NCBI RefSeq assembly: GCF_018138085.1
Contig: NZ_CP073105.1
Location: 1-64,000 of the forward strand
Origin: Stutzerimonas stutzeri
GTDB taxonomy: Bacteria > Pseudomonadota > Gammaproteobacteria > Pseudomonadales > Pseudomonadaceae
Direction: 5' to 3'
Length of the DNA stretch: 64,000 nt
Shown: piece after piece, positions 14,340-23,659 of the stretch
Layout of the letters: each line of letters opens with the position of its first letter
Position numbering within the stretch: the first letter of the stretch is position 1
Made by a program: the position numbers and the translations under genes
Notes under the pieces: model-generated
Told to the model about the DNA's origin: nothing
The model's input: only the letters and a program-made list of their open reading frames with translations
Databases searched by the model: none

Positions 14340-16973
14340 ATGAGTCGCGCGGTTGTTGAAGTCGGCTCCACCCCTGCCGAAGATCCTGTAGTTCCCTCCT
14401 TTTTATTTCTCGAACGGCTGCGGCCCTACCGGCACGCCATCGGCCTGTGCGTGTCGCTAGTGCTCTTCGCCCTGGCACTGCTCGCCTGCTGGCATCTGCT
14501 TGGCTCGATCGATAAGGGGCAGGTGCGCGACGCATTGGCCGCGGTGCCTCCACGCTCGCTGTTGCTGTCGGCATTGGCGAGCCTGGCCGGAGTGGTTGTG
14601 ATGATGGCCTACGAGGCGTCCGCAGCCCGTTACGCGCAGGTGCGTCTGCCATGGCGTACCCTGGCGCTGGGCGGCTTCTGCGCGTTCTCGATTGGCAACG
14701 CGGTCGGCTTCTCCGTGCTCTCCGGCGGCTCTGTGCGCTATCGCCTGTATGGCCGGTTGGGGCTGGGTGCGGCCGACGTCGCGAGGATGACCTTGTTCGC
14801 CAGCCTTTCGCTGGGCCTGTGTCTTCCAGTAATGGTCGCCTTCGCTGCGCTGTATCAGCCGGCCGATGCGGCGCGGGCGCTACATATATCGGAGCCTGTC
14901 CTGCGCATCGTTGCCATTGGAATTCTCCTGTTGGCCGGTGCGGCAATTGGCGTGGCCGTTCGCTTCCGCTCCGAGGCGCGCCCGGCACCGGGCTGCTGGC
15001 GCGTCGAACTGGGGCGGCTCAGCGTGCGCGTGCCTGGCGGCCGCCTCACATTCACGCAACTGGTCATTAGCGTGCTGGACGTCGGTGTGGCTGCCTCCGT
15101 GCTCTACCTACTGTTGCCGGATGCGCCGCCCTTCGTCAGCTTCGCGCTGATCTACATGCTGGCGCTGGCTGCCGGCGTGCTCAGTCATGTGCCGGGTGGC
15201 GTTGGTGTGTTCGAGGCGGTGCTGCTGGCAGCGTTCGCGGGGCGCCTCGATCCGGCCGCGCTGATCGCCGCCATGCTGCTTTACCGTTTGCTCTACGTGC
15301 TCCTGCCGCTGTGCGTCGCCGGTGTGCTGTTGCTGATCGCCGAAGCACGCCGCCTCTGGCTGGCGCGTCAGGTGGCACGGGTCGCCGGCGGTCTGGCCGT
15401 TCCGCTGCTGGCGCTGCTGGTGTTCGTGGCCGGCAGTCTGCTGCTGTTTTCCGGCGCGACCCCAGCGGTCGATGAGCGCCTGGCAACCTTGGGCTTCCTA
15501 CCGCTGGCGGTGATCACCGCATCGCATCTGAGCGCCAGCCTGATCGGCACGCTCTGCCTGCTATTGGCCCAGGGGCTCTATCGGCGCCTGTCCGCGGCCT
15601 GGGCGCTGACGCTGGCGCTGCTCTGCCTCGGCGCGCTGGCCTCGCTGCTCAAGGGCATCGATTGGCCGGAAGCGCTCGTCCTGCTGGCGATTGCGGCATT
15701 GCTGGCGACCTTCCGCCGCGAGTTCTATCGCCACAGTCGGCTCATGGAAGCGCCGGTTTCGGGCGCGGCGCTGGCCGGAACCCTCGGCATCCTGGCTGCG
15801 TCGGTCTGGCTGCTGCTGTTCGCCTATCAGGACGTACCCTACAGCCATGAACTCTGGTGGCAATTCGAGCTGGACGCCAATGCACCGCGCAGCTTGCGCG
15901 CCGTGCTCGGCAGCGTGCTGGTGCTGGTCGTGGTCGGTGTCACCTGGCTGTTGCGTCCGCCACCGCCGGCCATCCGCCTGCCTGACGGCGAGGCGCTGGC
16001 ACGGGCGGCACGGATCGTCGGCAACGGCGAGCAGCCCGAAGGCGGACTTGCGCTCAGTGGCGACAAGGCCCTGCTATTCCACCCCAACGGTGACGCCTTC
16101 GTCATGTATGCCCGGCGCGGGCGCAGCCTGGTCGCGCTGCATGATCCGATTGGCCAGCCCCACGAGCGTGCCGAGCTGATCTGGCAGTTTCGCGACCTAT
16201 GCGACCGCCATCACGCTCGCCCAGTGTTCTATCAGGTGCGCGCGCAGAATCTGTCGAACTACCTGGACATCGGGCTGACGGCGCTCAAGCTGGGCGAGGA
16301 AGCGTTGGTCGACCTGGCCGGCTTCGACCTAGCCAGCAACGGCAAGGAGATGACGGCCCTGCGCTACACCTGGAATCGCGGCCAGCGTGACGGCTTGACG
16401 GTCCAGTTCTACGCCCCCGGTGAGGCGCCGATCGACGAACTGCGCGGCATCTCCGATGCCTGGCTGCAGGGCAAGAAGGTGCGGGAGAAAGGCTTTTCCC
16501 TGGGCCGTTTCAGCGCCGACTATCTCGCCCATTTCCGCATCGTGGTGGTGCGCGTCGACGGGCGCGCGGTGGCCTTCGCCAATTTGCTCGAATGCGGCAG
16601 CCGCGCCGTGGCCAGCCTGGACCTGATGCGCGTGCTGGCCGACGCGCCCAAATCCACCATGGAGTTCCTCATGCTCGGGCTGATCCTGCATTTCAAGGAG
16701 GCCGGCTACGCCCGCTTCAGCCTGGGTATGGTACCCCTGGCCGGCCTGCAGCCGCGTCGCGGCACGCCGCTGCCGTTGCGCCTGGGTGCCTGGGTGTTCA
16801 CCCGTGGCGAGAGTTTCTACAACTTCCAGGGACTGCGCCGGTTCAAGGACAAGTTCCAGCCGCAGTGGGAGCCCCGCTACCTGGCGGTGCCCGCCGGTCT
16901 CGATCCCTGGGTGGCGCTGGCCGACACGGCGACGCTGATCGCCGGCGGCATGGGCGGATTGGTGAGACGCTGA
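14340..16973 (+). CDS. mprF: Bifunctional aminoacyl-phosphatidylglycerol synthase/flippase MprF
   Basis: MprF transfers an amino acid from aminoacyl-tRNA to phosphatidylglycerol and flips the product outward, lowering surface negative charge and resistance-relevant cation uptake. The 877-residue protein has an N-terminal polytopic membrane half (about residues 30-540) with the flippase motif SHVPGGVGVFE, and a cytosolic DUF2156 synthase domain (about 545-860) with FYQVRAQNLSNYLDIGL, KGFSLGRF and FYNFQGLRRFKDKFQPQW. Whether it uses lysine or alanine cannot be read from the sequence. acvB follows by one base. Confidence 0.93.
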   Translation: MSRAVVEVGSTPAEDPVVPSFLFLERLRPYRHAIGLCVSLVLFALALLACWHLLGSIDKGQVRDALAAVPPRSLLLSALASLAGVVVMMAYEASAARYAQVRLPWRTLALGGFCAFSIGNAVGFSVLSGGSVRYRLYGRLGLGAADVARMTLFASLSLGLCLPVMVAFAALYQPADAARALHISEPVLRIVAIGILLLAGAAIGVAVRFRSEARPAPGCWRVELGRLSVRVPGGRLTFTQLVISVLDVGVAASVLYLLLPDAPPFVSFALIYMLALAAGVLSHVPGGVGVFEAVLLAAFAGRLDPAALIAAMLLYRLLYVLLPLCVAGVLLLIAEARRLWLARQVARVAGGLAVPLLALLVFVAGSLLLFSGATPAVDERLATLGFLPLAVITASHLSASLIGTLCLLLAQGLYRRLSAAWALTLALLCLGALASLLKGIDWPEALVLLAIAALLATFRREFYRHSRLMEAPVSGAALAGTLGILAASVWLLLFAYQDVPYSHELWWQFELDANAPRSLRAVLGSVLVLVVVGVTWLLRPPPPAIRLPDGEALARAARIVGNGEQPEGGLALSGDKALLFHPNGDAFVMYARRGRSLVALHDPIGQPHERAELIWQFRDLCDRHHARPVFYQVRAQNLSNYLDIGLTALKLGEEALVDLAGFDLASNGKEMTALRYTWNRGQRDGLTVQFYAPGEAPIDELRGISDAWLQGKKVREKGFSLGRFSADYLAHFRIVVVRVDGRAVAFANLLECGSRAVASLDLMRVLADAPKSTMEFLMLGLILHFKEAGYARFSLGMVPLAGLQPRRGTPLPLRLGAWVFTRGESFYNFQGLRRFKDKFQPQWEPRYLAVPAGLDPWVALADTATLIAGGMGGLVRR

Positions 16974-16974
16974 A

Positions 16975-18225
16975 ATGAAACGAGACAGCTGGTTCAAAGG
17001 CGGACTGTTGGCCGCCGCCTTGGTGGTCGGTATCGCCGTCGTCTGGCACGAACGTGACGACTCGGGGCTGCAGCATTTGGTACTGAATGACGGTACCCCA
17101 GCACTCCGGATCGGCGCGCATGCCGCCCCGCAGCACGTGCTGATACTGGTCACCGAACAGCAGCGGCTCGACCCGGCCACGCTCGAGCGCCTGGCCGCTT
17201 CAGGCTCGGTCGAGCTGGTGCAGGTGCCGCTGTCCGGCAGTTGCGTGGCGCAGCAACGTCAGCGCACGGAAGCCGAAGGATTGCTGGGCGGCGCTCCAAC
17301 GCTGGTGGCCGGGCTCGGCCCCGCCTCCGTCTCGGCCTGGCGCTGGCTGGCTGAACAGAAAGACGACTCGGCCCAGGCGCTGTCGGTGGGCTTCGATCTG
17401 GAGCATCCCGATTGTGCCGAGCCGCTGCCGCAGACGGCGCCACACGGCCGCTGGATCGGCGCCTGGAATGACAACCCGGGCGATGCCAACGCGCTGTTCC
17501 TGCGTGGCCAGTCCAATGCCGAACCGCGCATCAGCGCCTACGGCACGGCATTGACGACGGTGCTCGAGTCCGAGCTGGCCCGCCTGCTCAGCGGCCAGGC
17601 CAACCCGATGCCGGTGATCGAACACCCGGCGGCAACGCCGTCGGACACCCTGACGCTGTTCTATTCCGGTGACGGCGGTTGGCGGGACCTGGACCGCGCC
17701 TCGGCCGAGCACATGGCCAAAGTCGGCTACCCGGTGGTCGGCATCGACACCCTGCGCTACTACTGGCAGCACAAGAGCGCCCAGCAGAGCGCCGACGACC
17801 TGTCGCGGCTGATGCAGCACTACCGCGAGGCCTGGCACATCAAGCGTTTCGTGCTCGCCGGCTACTCGTTCGGGGCCGACGTGTTGCCGGCGATCTACAA
17901 CCGCCTGCCCGGCAGCGATCGCGAGCAAGTCGATGCGTTGCTGCTGCTCGCCTTCGCCCGCAGCGGCAGTTTCGAGATCGAGGTGAGCGGTTGGCTCGGC
18001 AAGCAAGGCGAAGAAGCGGCGACGGGTCCGGAGATGCGTCAGCTGCCGGCCGCCAAGGTGTTTTGCGTATATGGCAGCGAGGAGGCGGCCGACAGCGGTT
18101 GCACTCAACCCGGCGCCGTCGGTGAGCGGCTGCAACTGTCTGGCGGTCATCATTTCGATGGTGACTACGATGCCCTGGCGGAAAAGCTGCTCGCCGCGAT
18201 TCGGGCACGCCAACCCGGTTCCTGA
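16975..18225 (+). CDS. acvB: AcvB/VirJ family aminoacyl-phosphatidylglycerol hydrolase
   Basis: AcvB-type proteins are periplasmic alpha/beta hydrolases reported to hydrolyse lysyl- or alanyl-phosphatidylglycerol, reversing MprF. The 416-residue protein has an N-terminal membrane/signal segment (about 8-24). Its C-terminal hydrolase domain begins near 215 (LTLFYSGDGGWRDLD), with nucleophile S298 in GYSFGAD and a catalytic His candidate at 392-393 (HHFDGDYD). It starts one base after the mprF stop, so synthesis and hydrolysis of the same lipid are encoded together. Confidence 0.88.
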   Translation: MKRDSWFKGGLLAAALVVGIAVVWHERDDSGLQHLVLNDGTPALRIGAHAAPQHVLILVTEQQRLDPATLERLAASGSVELVQVPLSGSCVAQQRQRTEAEGLLGGAPTLVAGLGPASVSAWRWLAEQKDDSAQALSVGFDLEHPDCAEPLPQTAPHGRWIGAWNDNPGDANALFLRGQSNAEPRISAYGTALTTVLESELARLLSGQANPMPVIEHPAATPSDTLTLFYSGDGGWRDLDRASAEHMAKVGYPVVGIDTLRYYWQHKSAQQSADDLSRLMQHYREAWHIKRFVLAGYSFGADVLPAIYNRLPGSDREQVDALLLLAFARSGSFEIEVSGWLGKQGEEAATGPEMRQLPAAKVFCVYGSEEAADSGCTQPGAVGERLQLSGGHHFDGDYDALAEKLLAAIRARQPGS

Positions 18226-18305
18226 GCGGCGTCTCCCGCAGACGGCTGTAGCGGGGGGCAGGCCGTTGTGGTCATCCCGTCACGCCGGGAGGGAGCCCCT
18301 GCGAC

Positions 18306-18328
18306 GCCATTGCCTTGGTCTGGCAATG
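18306..18328. terminator. Hairpin between convergent acvB and TPR gene
   Basis: CCATTGCC and GGCAATGG form an 8-bp perfect stem with a 7-base loop between two convergent genes. There is no T-tract, so it may be a weak or factor-dependent terminator. Confidence 0.45.
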
Positions 18329-18361
18329 GCCGAGGCCTGTACCGGCTAGCCCGGTTGGGCT

Positions 18362-18679
18362 TCAGGACTTAACCGGCTTGTCGAGCTTGCGCAGGAATAC
18401 GCCCATTTCCTTTTCGGCCTGCTTGTCGCCGTGCGCCTGCGCGGCGATCAGGCCTTGCTCCCAGGCGCGTCGCGCGCCTTCGAGGTCGCCGCTAGCCTGC
18501 AGTGCCTTGCCGAGCAGCTTCCAGGCCGCCGAATAATTTGGATCCTGTTCGACGCAGCGCTGCAGATGCGTCGCGGCCTGCGCTGCGTCGCCCGCATCCA
18601 GATAGCCCTTGCCCAGGCCAAAGCGCAGCATGGGATTGTCCATGCCTTTGGCGAGCATCTTTTCCAATGATTCGAGCAT
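18362..18679 (-). CDS. Tetratricopeptide-repeat protein
   Basis: This small soluble protein of 105 residues consists of about two and a half TPR units (YLDAGDAAQAATHLQRCVEQDP, AWKLLGKALQASGDLEGARRAWEQGL) and probably mediates protein contacts. The ATG at 18679 is preceded by AAGAGGAAG, a good ribosome-binding site, and is preferred over the longer frame to 18739. It corresponds in position to PA0015 of P. aeruginosa. There trkA comes next; here the ectoine island intervenes. Confidence 0.85.
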   Translation of the reverse strand: MLESLEKMLAKGMDNPMLRFGLGKGYLDAGDAAQAATHLQRCVEQDPNYSAAWKLLGKALQASGDLEGARRAWEQGLIAAQAHGDKQAEKEMGVFLRKLDKPVKS

Positions 18680-18742
18680 GGCTTCCTCTTGATCGCGCCA
18701 ATGGGTCGGTACGGTGAGCAGGTCGACCCATTCCGCCAATCG

Positions 18743-19582
18743 CTAGCTAGCCTGGGTGACCGCGCTGAGAAACTCTTGAGTACGGGTTTCCTGCGGGTTG
18801 CCGAACAGCTCGTCCGGGGTCCCCTGCTCATGGATGCGGCCTTCGTTGAAGAAGCATACCCGGTCGGCGAACTCGCGGGCGAAGCCCATCTGATGGGTGA
18901 CCATCAACATGGTCAGGTTGTGTTCGTCGCCGAGGCGGCGGATCACGTTGAGCACTTCGCCACAGAGCTCCGGATCCAGTGCCGAGGTCACCTCGTCGAA
19001 CAGCATCACCCGTGGCCGCATGGCCATGGCACGGGCGATGGCCACACGCTGTTGCTGACCACCGGAGAGTTGCGCCGGGTAATGCTCGAGTTTGTCCTCC
19101 AGCCCGACCATGGCCAACAGCTCGTCCGCGCGTTCGCGGGCTTCGGTTTTCGACAGCCCCAGCACCTGCACCGGCGCCTCCATCACGTTCTGTCGAGCGT
19201 TCATGTGCGGGAACAGGTTGAAGCTCTGGAAGACCATGCCGACCTTGCCGCGCACGTGGCGCTGGTAACGACCGCTGGCCGGAATCAGATGGCCGTCGGA
19301 CGCGGGCATGTGGGTCAGCGGCTCGCCGTCGACTTCGATGACGCCATCGTCGATGGTTTCCAGGGTCATCAAGGCGCGCAGCAGGGTCGACTTGCCTGAG
19401 CCGCTGGGGCCAATGATCGCGACCTTCTCGCCATTGGCGACTTCCAGATCGAGGTGATCCAGTACGGTGAGGTCGCCGTAGCGCTTGGTCACCTGGTCGA
19501 AGCGCACCAGTGGCTCGGCCACGTCAGGGTTGCCGTTGGCGAAGGTGTTCGGACTGGCGTCGAGATGCGGTGAAGTATTCAT
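18743..19582 (-). CDS. ehuA: Ectoine/hydroxyectoine ABC transporter ATPase
   Basis: EhuA is the polar-amino-acid-type ATPase that powers ectoine import. The 279-residue protein has Walker A GPSGSGKST (58-66), signature LSGGQQQR (172-179), Walker B VMLFDE (192-197) and the H-loop MVTHQ. A roughly 20-residue N-terminal extension precedes the usual start. It overlaps ehuD by four bases as the last gene of ehuB-ehuC-ehuD-ehuA. The substrate is assigned from the adjacent ectoine catabolic genes. Confidence 0.88.
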   Translation of the reverse strand: MNTSPHLDASPNTFANGNPDVAEPLVRFDQVTKRYGDLTVLDHLDLEVANGEKVAIIGPSGSGKSTLLRALMTLETIDDGVIEVDGEPLTHMPASDGHLIPASGRYQRHVRGKVGMVFQSFNLFPHMNARQNVMEAPVQVLGLSKTEARERADELLAMVGLEDKLEHYPAQLSGGQQQRVAIARAMAMRPRVMLFDEVTSALDPELCGEVLNVIRRLGDEHNLTMLMVTHQMGFAREFADRVCFFNEGRIHEQGTPDELFGNPQETRTQEFLSAVTQAS

Positions 19583-20238
19583 CGGGCAAGCTCCAAGCGG
19601 TTTTCAAGACGGCGGACGCACCAGGCCAGGGCCAGGCTCAGGATCAGGAAAAACAGGCCGACCATGGTGATCGGTTCCAAGTAGCGGAAGCTCTCGGAGC
19701 CGATGTTCTTGGCCTGCTGCATGATTTCGACCACGGTGATCGCCGAAAGCACCGGGGTGTCCTTCAACATGGCCACTAGGTAGTTGCCCAGCGCCGGCAA
19801 TATCGGCCGCAGGGCCTGGGGCAGGATGACGTCGCGGTAGGCGGTCGTCGGCTTCATGTTCAGCGCGGTCACCGCCTCCCATTGCGCCCGCGGGACCGCA
19901 TCGAGCCCCGCCCGATACACCTCTGCCGTGTAGCAAGCGTAGTGCACGGCGATGGCGACGATGCCGGCCTGCAATGCGCTGAGGTTGATGCCGTAATTGG
20001 GGAATACATAGAACAGGAAATAGGCCTGGATCAGCAGCGGCGTGCTGCGGATGAATTCGATCAGGCCGGTAGCCGGCCAGGAAAGCCACACACGCTTGCT
20101 GCGGCGGGCGACGGCCAGAAACAGGCCGAGCACCACGGCAATGGCGAAGCCGCTGATGGTGATGCCGATCGTTTTCAGCGAAGCCTGTAGCAACTGAGGC
20201 AGGATTTCCCAGGCGAACTGCCAATCGAAGAAGCTCAT
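19579..20238 (-). CDS. ehuD: Ectoine/hydroxyectoine ABC transporter permease EhuD
   Basis: This is an inner-membrane permease of the HisM/GlnP family, 219 residues with about five membrane segments. It carries the EAA-type loop that contacts the ATPase (DAVPRAQWEAVTALNMKPTTAYRDVILPQALR). It overlaps ehuC upstream and ehuA downstream by four bases each, so stoichiometric translation is likely. Substrate assignment rests on context. Confidence 0.87.
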   Translation of the reverse strand: MSFFDWQFAWEILPQLLQASLKTIGITISGFAIAVVLGLFLAVARRSKRVWLSWPATGLIEFIRSTPLLIQAYFLFYVFPNYGINLSALQAGIVAIAVHYACYTAEVYRAGLDAVPRAQWEAVTALNMKPTTAYRDVILPQALRPILPALGNYLVAMLKDTPVLSAITVVEIMQQAKNIGSESFRYLEPITMVGLFFLILSLALAWCVRRLENRLELAR

Positions 20239-20930
20239 GCCAGGCCCCCTTTGATCCGCCCGCGGCTGAGGCGCCGTTCGACCAGGCGCATGCCTAGGTT
20301 GATCGCCTGGGCCATGACGAAGTACATCACCAGCGCCATGCCGAAGATTTCCAGGGTCATGAAGGTCGCCTGGTCCAACTGCCGTGAACGGAACGCCAGA
20401 TCGGAAATGGTGATGAGCGAAACCAACGAGGTGTTCTTCAACAGTTCGATCAGCAGGTTGGTCCCAGGCGGGATGGCTGCCAGCAGCGCCTGGGGCAGGA
20501 TGACCCGGGTAAAGCGCTTGATTGGCGGCATGTTGAGCGCCACACAGGCTTCATATTGCCCACGTGCCACCGAGCGGATGGTGCCGCGCATGACCTCTGC
20601 GCCGTAGGCGCCGATATGCAGGCCCAGGCCGCAAATGGCCACGGTTAAGGCGGACAGTTCCACGTGGAACGGCGGCATCGGCAGCACGAAATACAGCCAG
20701 AACAGCTGGACCAGCAGCGAGGTGCCGCGGAACACCTCGATATAGACAATCGTGAACCAGCGCAGTGGAGCGAACGGTGACAGGCGACCCAGGGCACCGA
20801 GTACGGCGCACACGATCGCCAATAGCGAGGCCCAAAAGGTGATCTGCAGTGTCACCCAGGCCCCTTGGAACATGAGGGGAAGGAGTTCGCCCATAGGTTC
20901 GATGCCTCTGTTGCAGGAACGAAACCACAC
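20235..20930 (-). CDS. ehuC: Ectoine/hydroxyectoine ABC transporter permease EhuC
   Basis: This is the second permease of the importer, 231 residues, with the EAA loop SVARGQYEACVALNMPPIKRFTRVILPQALL. A perfect 14-bp parS core lies within the frame at 20657-20670, where it encodes Phe-His-Val-Glu-Leu. The gene starts 45 bases after ehuB and overlaps ehuD by four bases. Confidence 0.87.
   Translation of the reverse strand: MWFRSCNRGIEPMGELLPLMFQGAWVTLQITFWASLLAIVCAVLGALGRLSPFAPLRWFTIVYIEVFRGTSLLVQLFWLYFVLPMPPFHVELSALTVAICGLGLHIGAYGAEVMRGTIRSVARGQYEACVALNMPPIKRFTRVILPQALLAAIPPGTNLLIELLKNTSLVSLITISDLAFRSRQLDQATFMTLEIFGMALVMYFVMAQAINLGMRLVERRLSRGRIKGGLA
20657..20670. other. parS-like centromere site 4 (inside ehuC)
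   Basis: GTTCCACGTGGAAC is a perfect 14-bp palindrome identical to the core of site 3. The outer bases (A and G) do not pair. It lies about 20.7 kb from the start of dnaA, inside a coding region of the ectoine island. The match is direct; ParB binding is inferred. Confidence 0.75.
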
Positions 20931-20975
20931 GAGCGGAGCCCCGTGCCACCTGAGGCACGAGGCTCCGCGCGTGGA

Positions 20976-21827
20976 TCACTGGGCGCAGAGTTGCACGGCG
21001 GTCTTGTCGGTGATGTTGGACTTGTCGAAGCCGAACGGCTCGACGGTCTTCAGGTGCTCTTCGCTGCCGAGCCACTTCTTCAGTTCGGCATTCACGGCGT
21101 CGCGCAGCGCGGTGTCTTCGGGGCGGAACGCCAGCGCACCATAGCCGGTGTGCGACGGATCGTCCTTGAACTCGCTGATGGCCTCGAGCGAGTCGCCACC
21201 CTTCTCTGCCAGGCCCTTCATGGTCAGCTGGGTGCCTACCGCGGCATCGGCGCGGCCGCTGCGCACCGCCTGCAGCTGCGCGGTGGTATCGGGGACCTGA
21301 AGGATCTGGTCATCGCTGATACCGCCGTCGCGTGCGTAGTTCAGGTTCACGGTACCGGACATGATCGCCAGCTTGGCACCGCTCTTGGCGATGTCTTCGT
21401 AACTGTGCAGGTTCTTCGGGTTGCCCGCCTTCACCAGCAGCGTATCGGGCAGCTGGTACTGCGGATCGGTGAAGATCACCTGCTTGCAGCGCTCGGGCGT
21501 GATGTACATGCCGGCCGCGATCAGGTCGAAGCGCCCGGCACGCAGGCCGGGAATCAGCGAGCCCCACTCGGTGAGGACGGGCTTGATGGTTTCGACGCCC
21601 ATCCGCTGGAAAATCTTCTCGACGATCTCCGGCGATTCGCCCGTGACGCTGCCGTCGGTGGCGGTGTAGGCGAAGGGGGTTTCGTTGGCATAGCCGATGC
21701 GGACACTGTTGCTCTTCTTGATCTCATCAAGGGTGTCGGCGTTGGCCAGGCTGGCGAGCGAGAGGCCGGCCAGTGCGGCGGAGGCGAGCAACAGCTTGCC
21801 GAAATGGAAAGGACGTGCGCGATTCAT
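20976..21827 (-). CDS. ehuB: Ectoine/hydroxyectoine-binding periplasmic protein EhuB
   Basis: EhuB is the solute-binding receptor of the importer. From the ATG at 21827 (preceded by AGGAGAATTCACG) it is 283 residues with a signal peptide (about 1-32, ending ASLANA) and a family-3 solute-binding fold (VRIGYANETPFAYTATDGSVTGESPEIVEKI). The open frame extends upstream to 21980, but there is no support for that start. It is first in the leftward operon and divergent from enuR. Confidence 0.89.
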   Translation of the reverse strand: MNRARPFHFGKLLLASAALAGLSLASLANADTLDEIKKSNSVRIGYANETPFAYTATDGSVTGESPEIVEKIFQRMGVETIKPVLTEWGSLIPGLRAGRFDLIAAGMYITPERCKQVIFTDPQYQLPDTLLVKAGNPKNLHSYEDIAKSGAKLAIMSGTVNLNYARDGGISDDQILQVPDTTAQLQAVRSGRADAAVGTQLTMKGLAEKGGDSLEAISEFKDDPSHTGYGALAFRPEDTALRDAVNAELKKWLGSEEHLKTVEPFGFDKSNITDKTAVQLCAQ

Positions 21828-22004
21828 CGTGAATTCTCCTGTGCTTTTATGGTTCGCAGGCGGGCCTGCTGTATTTAGGAGGGCAGCTTCATGAGCATCA
21901 GGACAGGGCATTCCCTGCCTCAGCGCGGCTTTGGACTTCTTTTTATTCGGGATGTGCGCCGCGTTTCGCCGCCCGAGCATAACAAAGACCGTTTTCTCAA
22001 TGGG

Positions 22005-22017
22005 ATTGCACTAGGAC
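22005..22017 (+). promoter_or_regulatory. Candidate EnuR operator, copy 1
   Basis: ATTGCACTAGGAC lies in the 247-base divergent ehuB-enuR intergenic region, 58 bases upstream of the enuR ATG. A close relative (AATGTACTAGGAC, 11 of 13 identical) occurs on the minus strand upstream of eutB. The ATTGCA hexamer recurs at 22019-22024. Assignment to EnuR is inference from position and recurrence. Confidence 0.4.
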
Positions 22018-22074
22018 AATTGCATGACACTGCACTTCGGCTGATCCTGTCGGTTCGACTGAAGGTGGATCGTC

Positions 22075-23484
22075 ATGCGCAACTGGAAACAGGCCTTGCT
22101 CGCTGCCCGGAGTGGCGCGTCGAAATACAAGCTGCTGGTTACCGCCATCGCAACCGACATCGAACAGGGAAACCTGCACGATGGCCAGCGTCTGCCGCCG
22201 CAACGGCTGCTGGCCGAACAACTCGACATCAGCGTGCAGACGGTGACCAACGCCTACAAGGAGTTGGAGCGCCAAGGCTGGGTGCGCTGCGAGGTCGGGC
22301 GCGGCAGCTTCGTCAGTCGGAGGATCAGCGAGCGTGTAGCCAGCTCCATGCTCGATCGCGGTGAGAATTCGCTGCTCGATTTCTCTACCGCGCGGATCAT
22401 CCGGACGGACAGCCATGACCGTTACTGGCGGCAGACCTGCGAGGAGCTGGCCGCCGAGCATGAGCAACCGTGGATCCATGCCTGCCGTCCAATCGCCGGC
22501 TTCGAGCATCACCGCGAAGTGGGCGTGCAATGGCTCGCCGGGTTGGGCCTGACCGTAGAGTTGCAGGACCTGCTGCTCACCAACGGCACCTCCCATGGAA
22601 TCTTTCTCGCCCTCGCCTCTCTGGCTGGACCGGACGACCTGGTGCTCTGCGAAAACTGTACCGACCACGGGGTAATCGGCACCGCCCAGGTCCTCGGCTT
22701 CACCCTCCAGGGGGTCGAGACCGACCGTCATGGTCTCGATCCGGAGCATTTCGAGGATCTGTGCGGCAACGAGCGGGTCACCGCCCTGGTCTGTACGCCG
22801 AACCTGAACAACCCCACCAGCACCATCATGCCGGATACGCGTCGTCGCGAGATCGCCGAGATCGCCCGTCGCTATGGCGTCTACGTGATCGAGGACGACG
22901 TATACGGCCCACTGTTGGGCGATTATCGCGACGCCTTGCCGATCAGCCATTACCTGCCGGAACGCTCGTTCTACTGCACCAGCCTGACCAAGTCGGTGCT
23001 TACCGGGCTGCGGATCGGCTATATGGCCATGCCGCGGCGGCTGGCTTTGCGCACCGAAAGCATCTTGCGGGTCAACAGCTGGATGGCCGCGCCCCTGCTG
23101 GGCGAAATCGCCACACGCTGGATCGAGCGCGGTGTGGCCGATGAGCTGGTGCGTGTTCAGCGTGGGCTGATCGCGACCCGCCAGGCCGCGGTGACCGCCG
23201 AACTGGGCGATTACCTGCGCGGCAGCCATCCGGCTTCCCTTAGTGCCTGGCTGAACGTGCCCGAGCACTGGGAGCTGGATGCGCTGCAGCACGAGCTGCG
23301 TAGGCGCGAGATCGCGCTGACCCTGCCCGACCCTTTCCTGCCGCCGGGAAGCCAGCGGCCCAAGGCGATGCGTCTGTGCGTGGGTGCCGAATGCGACGAC
23401 GAGCGTTTGCGCGAGGGGCTGTGCAGCATCCGCGAAGTCTTCGAGCAGTTTCCGGAGATCCACGAATTTCGCGGCGCCCGCTGA
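22075..23484 (+). CDS. enuR: MocR-type regulator of ectoine catabolism EnuR
   Basis: EnuR belongs to the GntR/MocR regulators that carry PLP in an aminotransferase-like domain. Family work shows it senses ectoine breakdown products and de-represses uptake and catabolic genes. The 469-residue protein has an N-terminal winged helix (about 15-80, LPPQRLLAEQLDISVQTVTNAYKELERQGWV) and an aminotransferase-like domain with PLP lysine K306 in SLTKSVLTGLR. It lies between the divergent ehu operon and eutB, the usual location. Confidence 0.88.
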   Translation: MRNWKQALLAARSGASKYKLLVTAIATDIEQGNLHDGQRLPPQRLLAEQLDISVQTVTNAYKELERQGWVRCEVGRGSFVSRRISERVASSMLDRGENSLLDFSTARIIRTDSHDRYWRQTCEELAAEHEQPWIHACRPIAGFEHHREVGVQWLAGLGLTVELQDLLLTNGTSHGIFLALASLAGPDDLVLCENCTDHGVIGTAQVLGFTLQGVETDRHGLDPEHFEDLCGNERVTALVCTPNLNNPTSTIMPDTRRREIAEIARRYGVYVIEDDVYGPLLGDYRDALPISHYLPERSFYCTSLTKSVLTGLRIGYMAMPRRLALRTESILRVNSWMAAPLLGEIATRWIERGVADELVRVQRGLIATRQAAVTAELGDYLRGSHPASLSAWLNVPEHWELDALQHELRRREIALTLPDPFLPPGSQRPKAMRLCVGAECDDERLREGLCSIREVFEQFPEIHEFRGAR

Positions 23485-23589
23485 CAGCGAATCGCCCGTG
23501 CACCACGTGCGCGCATTGCCAGCCTATGAGCCCATGAACTGGGCGTTTCGGCCCTTCGGAGCGGCACAATCGTGGGGCGAAAAAAAAGA

Positions 23590-23602
23590 GTCCTAGTACA
23601 TT
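23590..23602 (-). promoter_or_regulatory. Candidate EnuR operator, copy 2
   Basis: On the minus strand this reads AATGTACTAGGAC, 11 of 13 bases identical to the copy in the ehuB-enuR region. It lies 58 bases before the preferred eutB start, directly after a run of A. The spacing from the downstream start is close to that of copy 1. Confidence 0.4.
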
Positions 23603-23659
23603 GGGCTGCTGAAATCGGCGCTCCTACACTCGGCGACATCCACCATCGGAATGTTCGCC

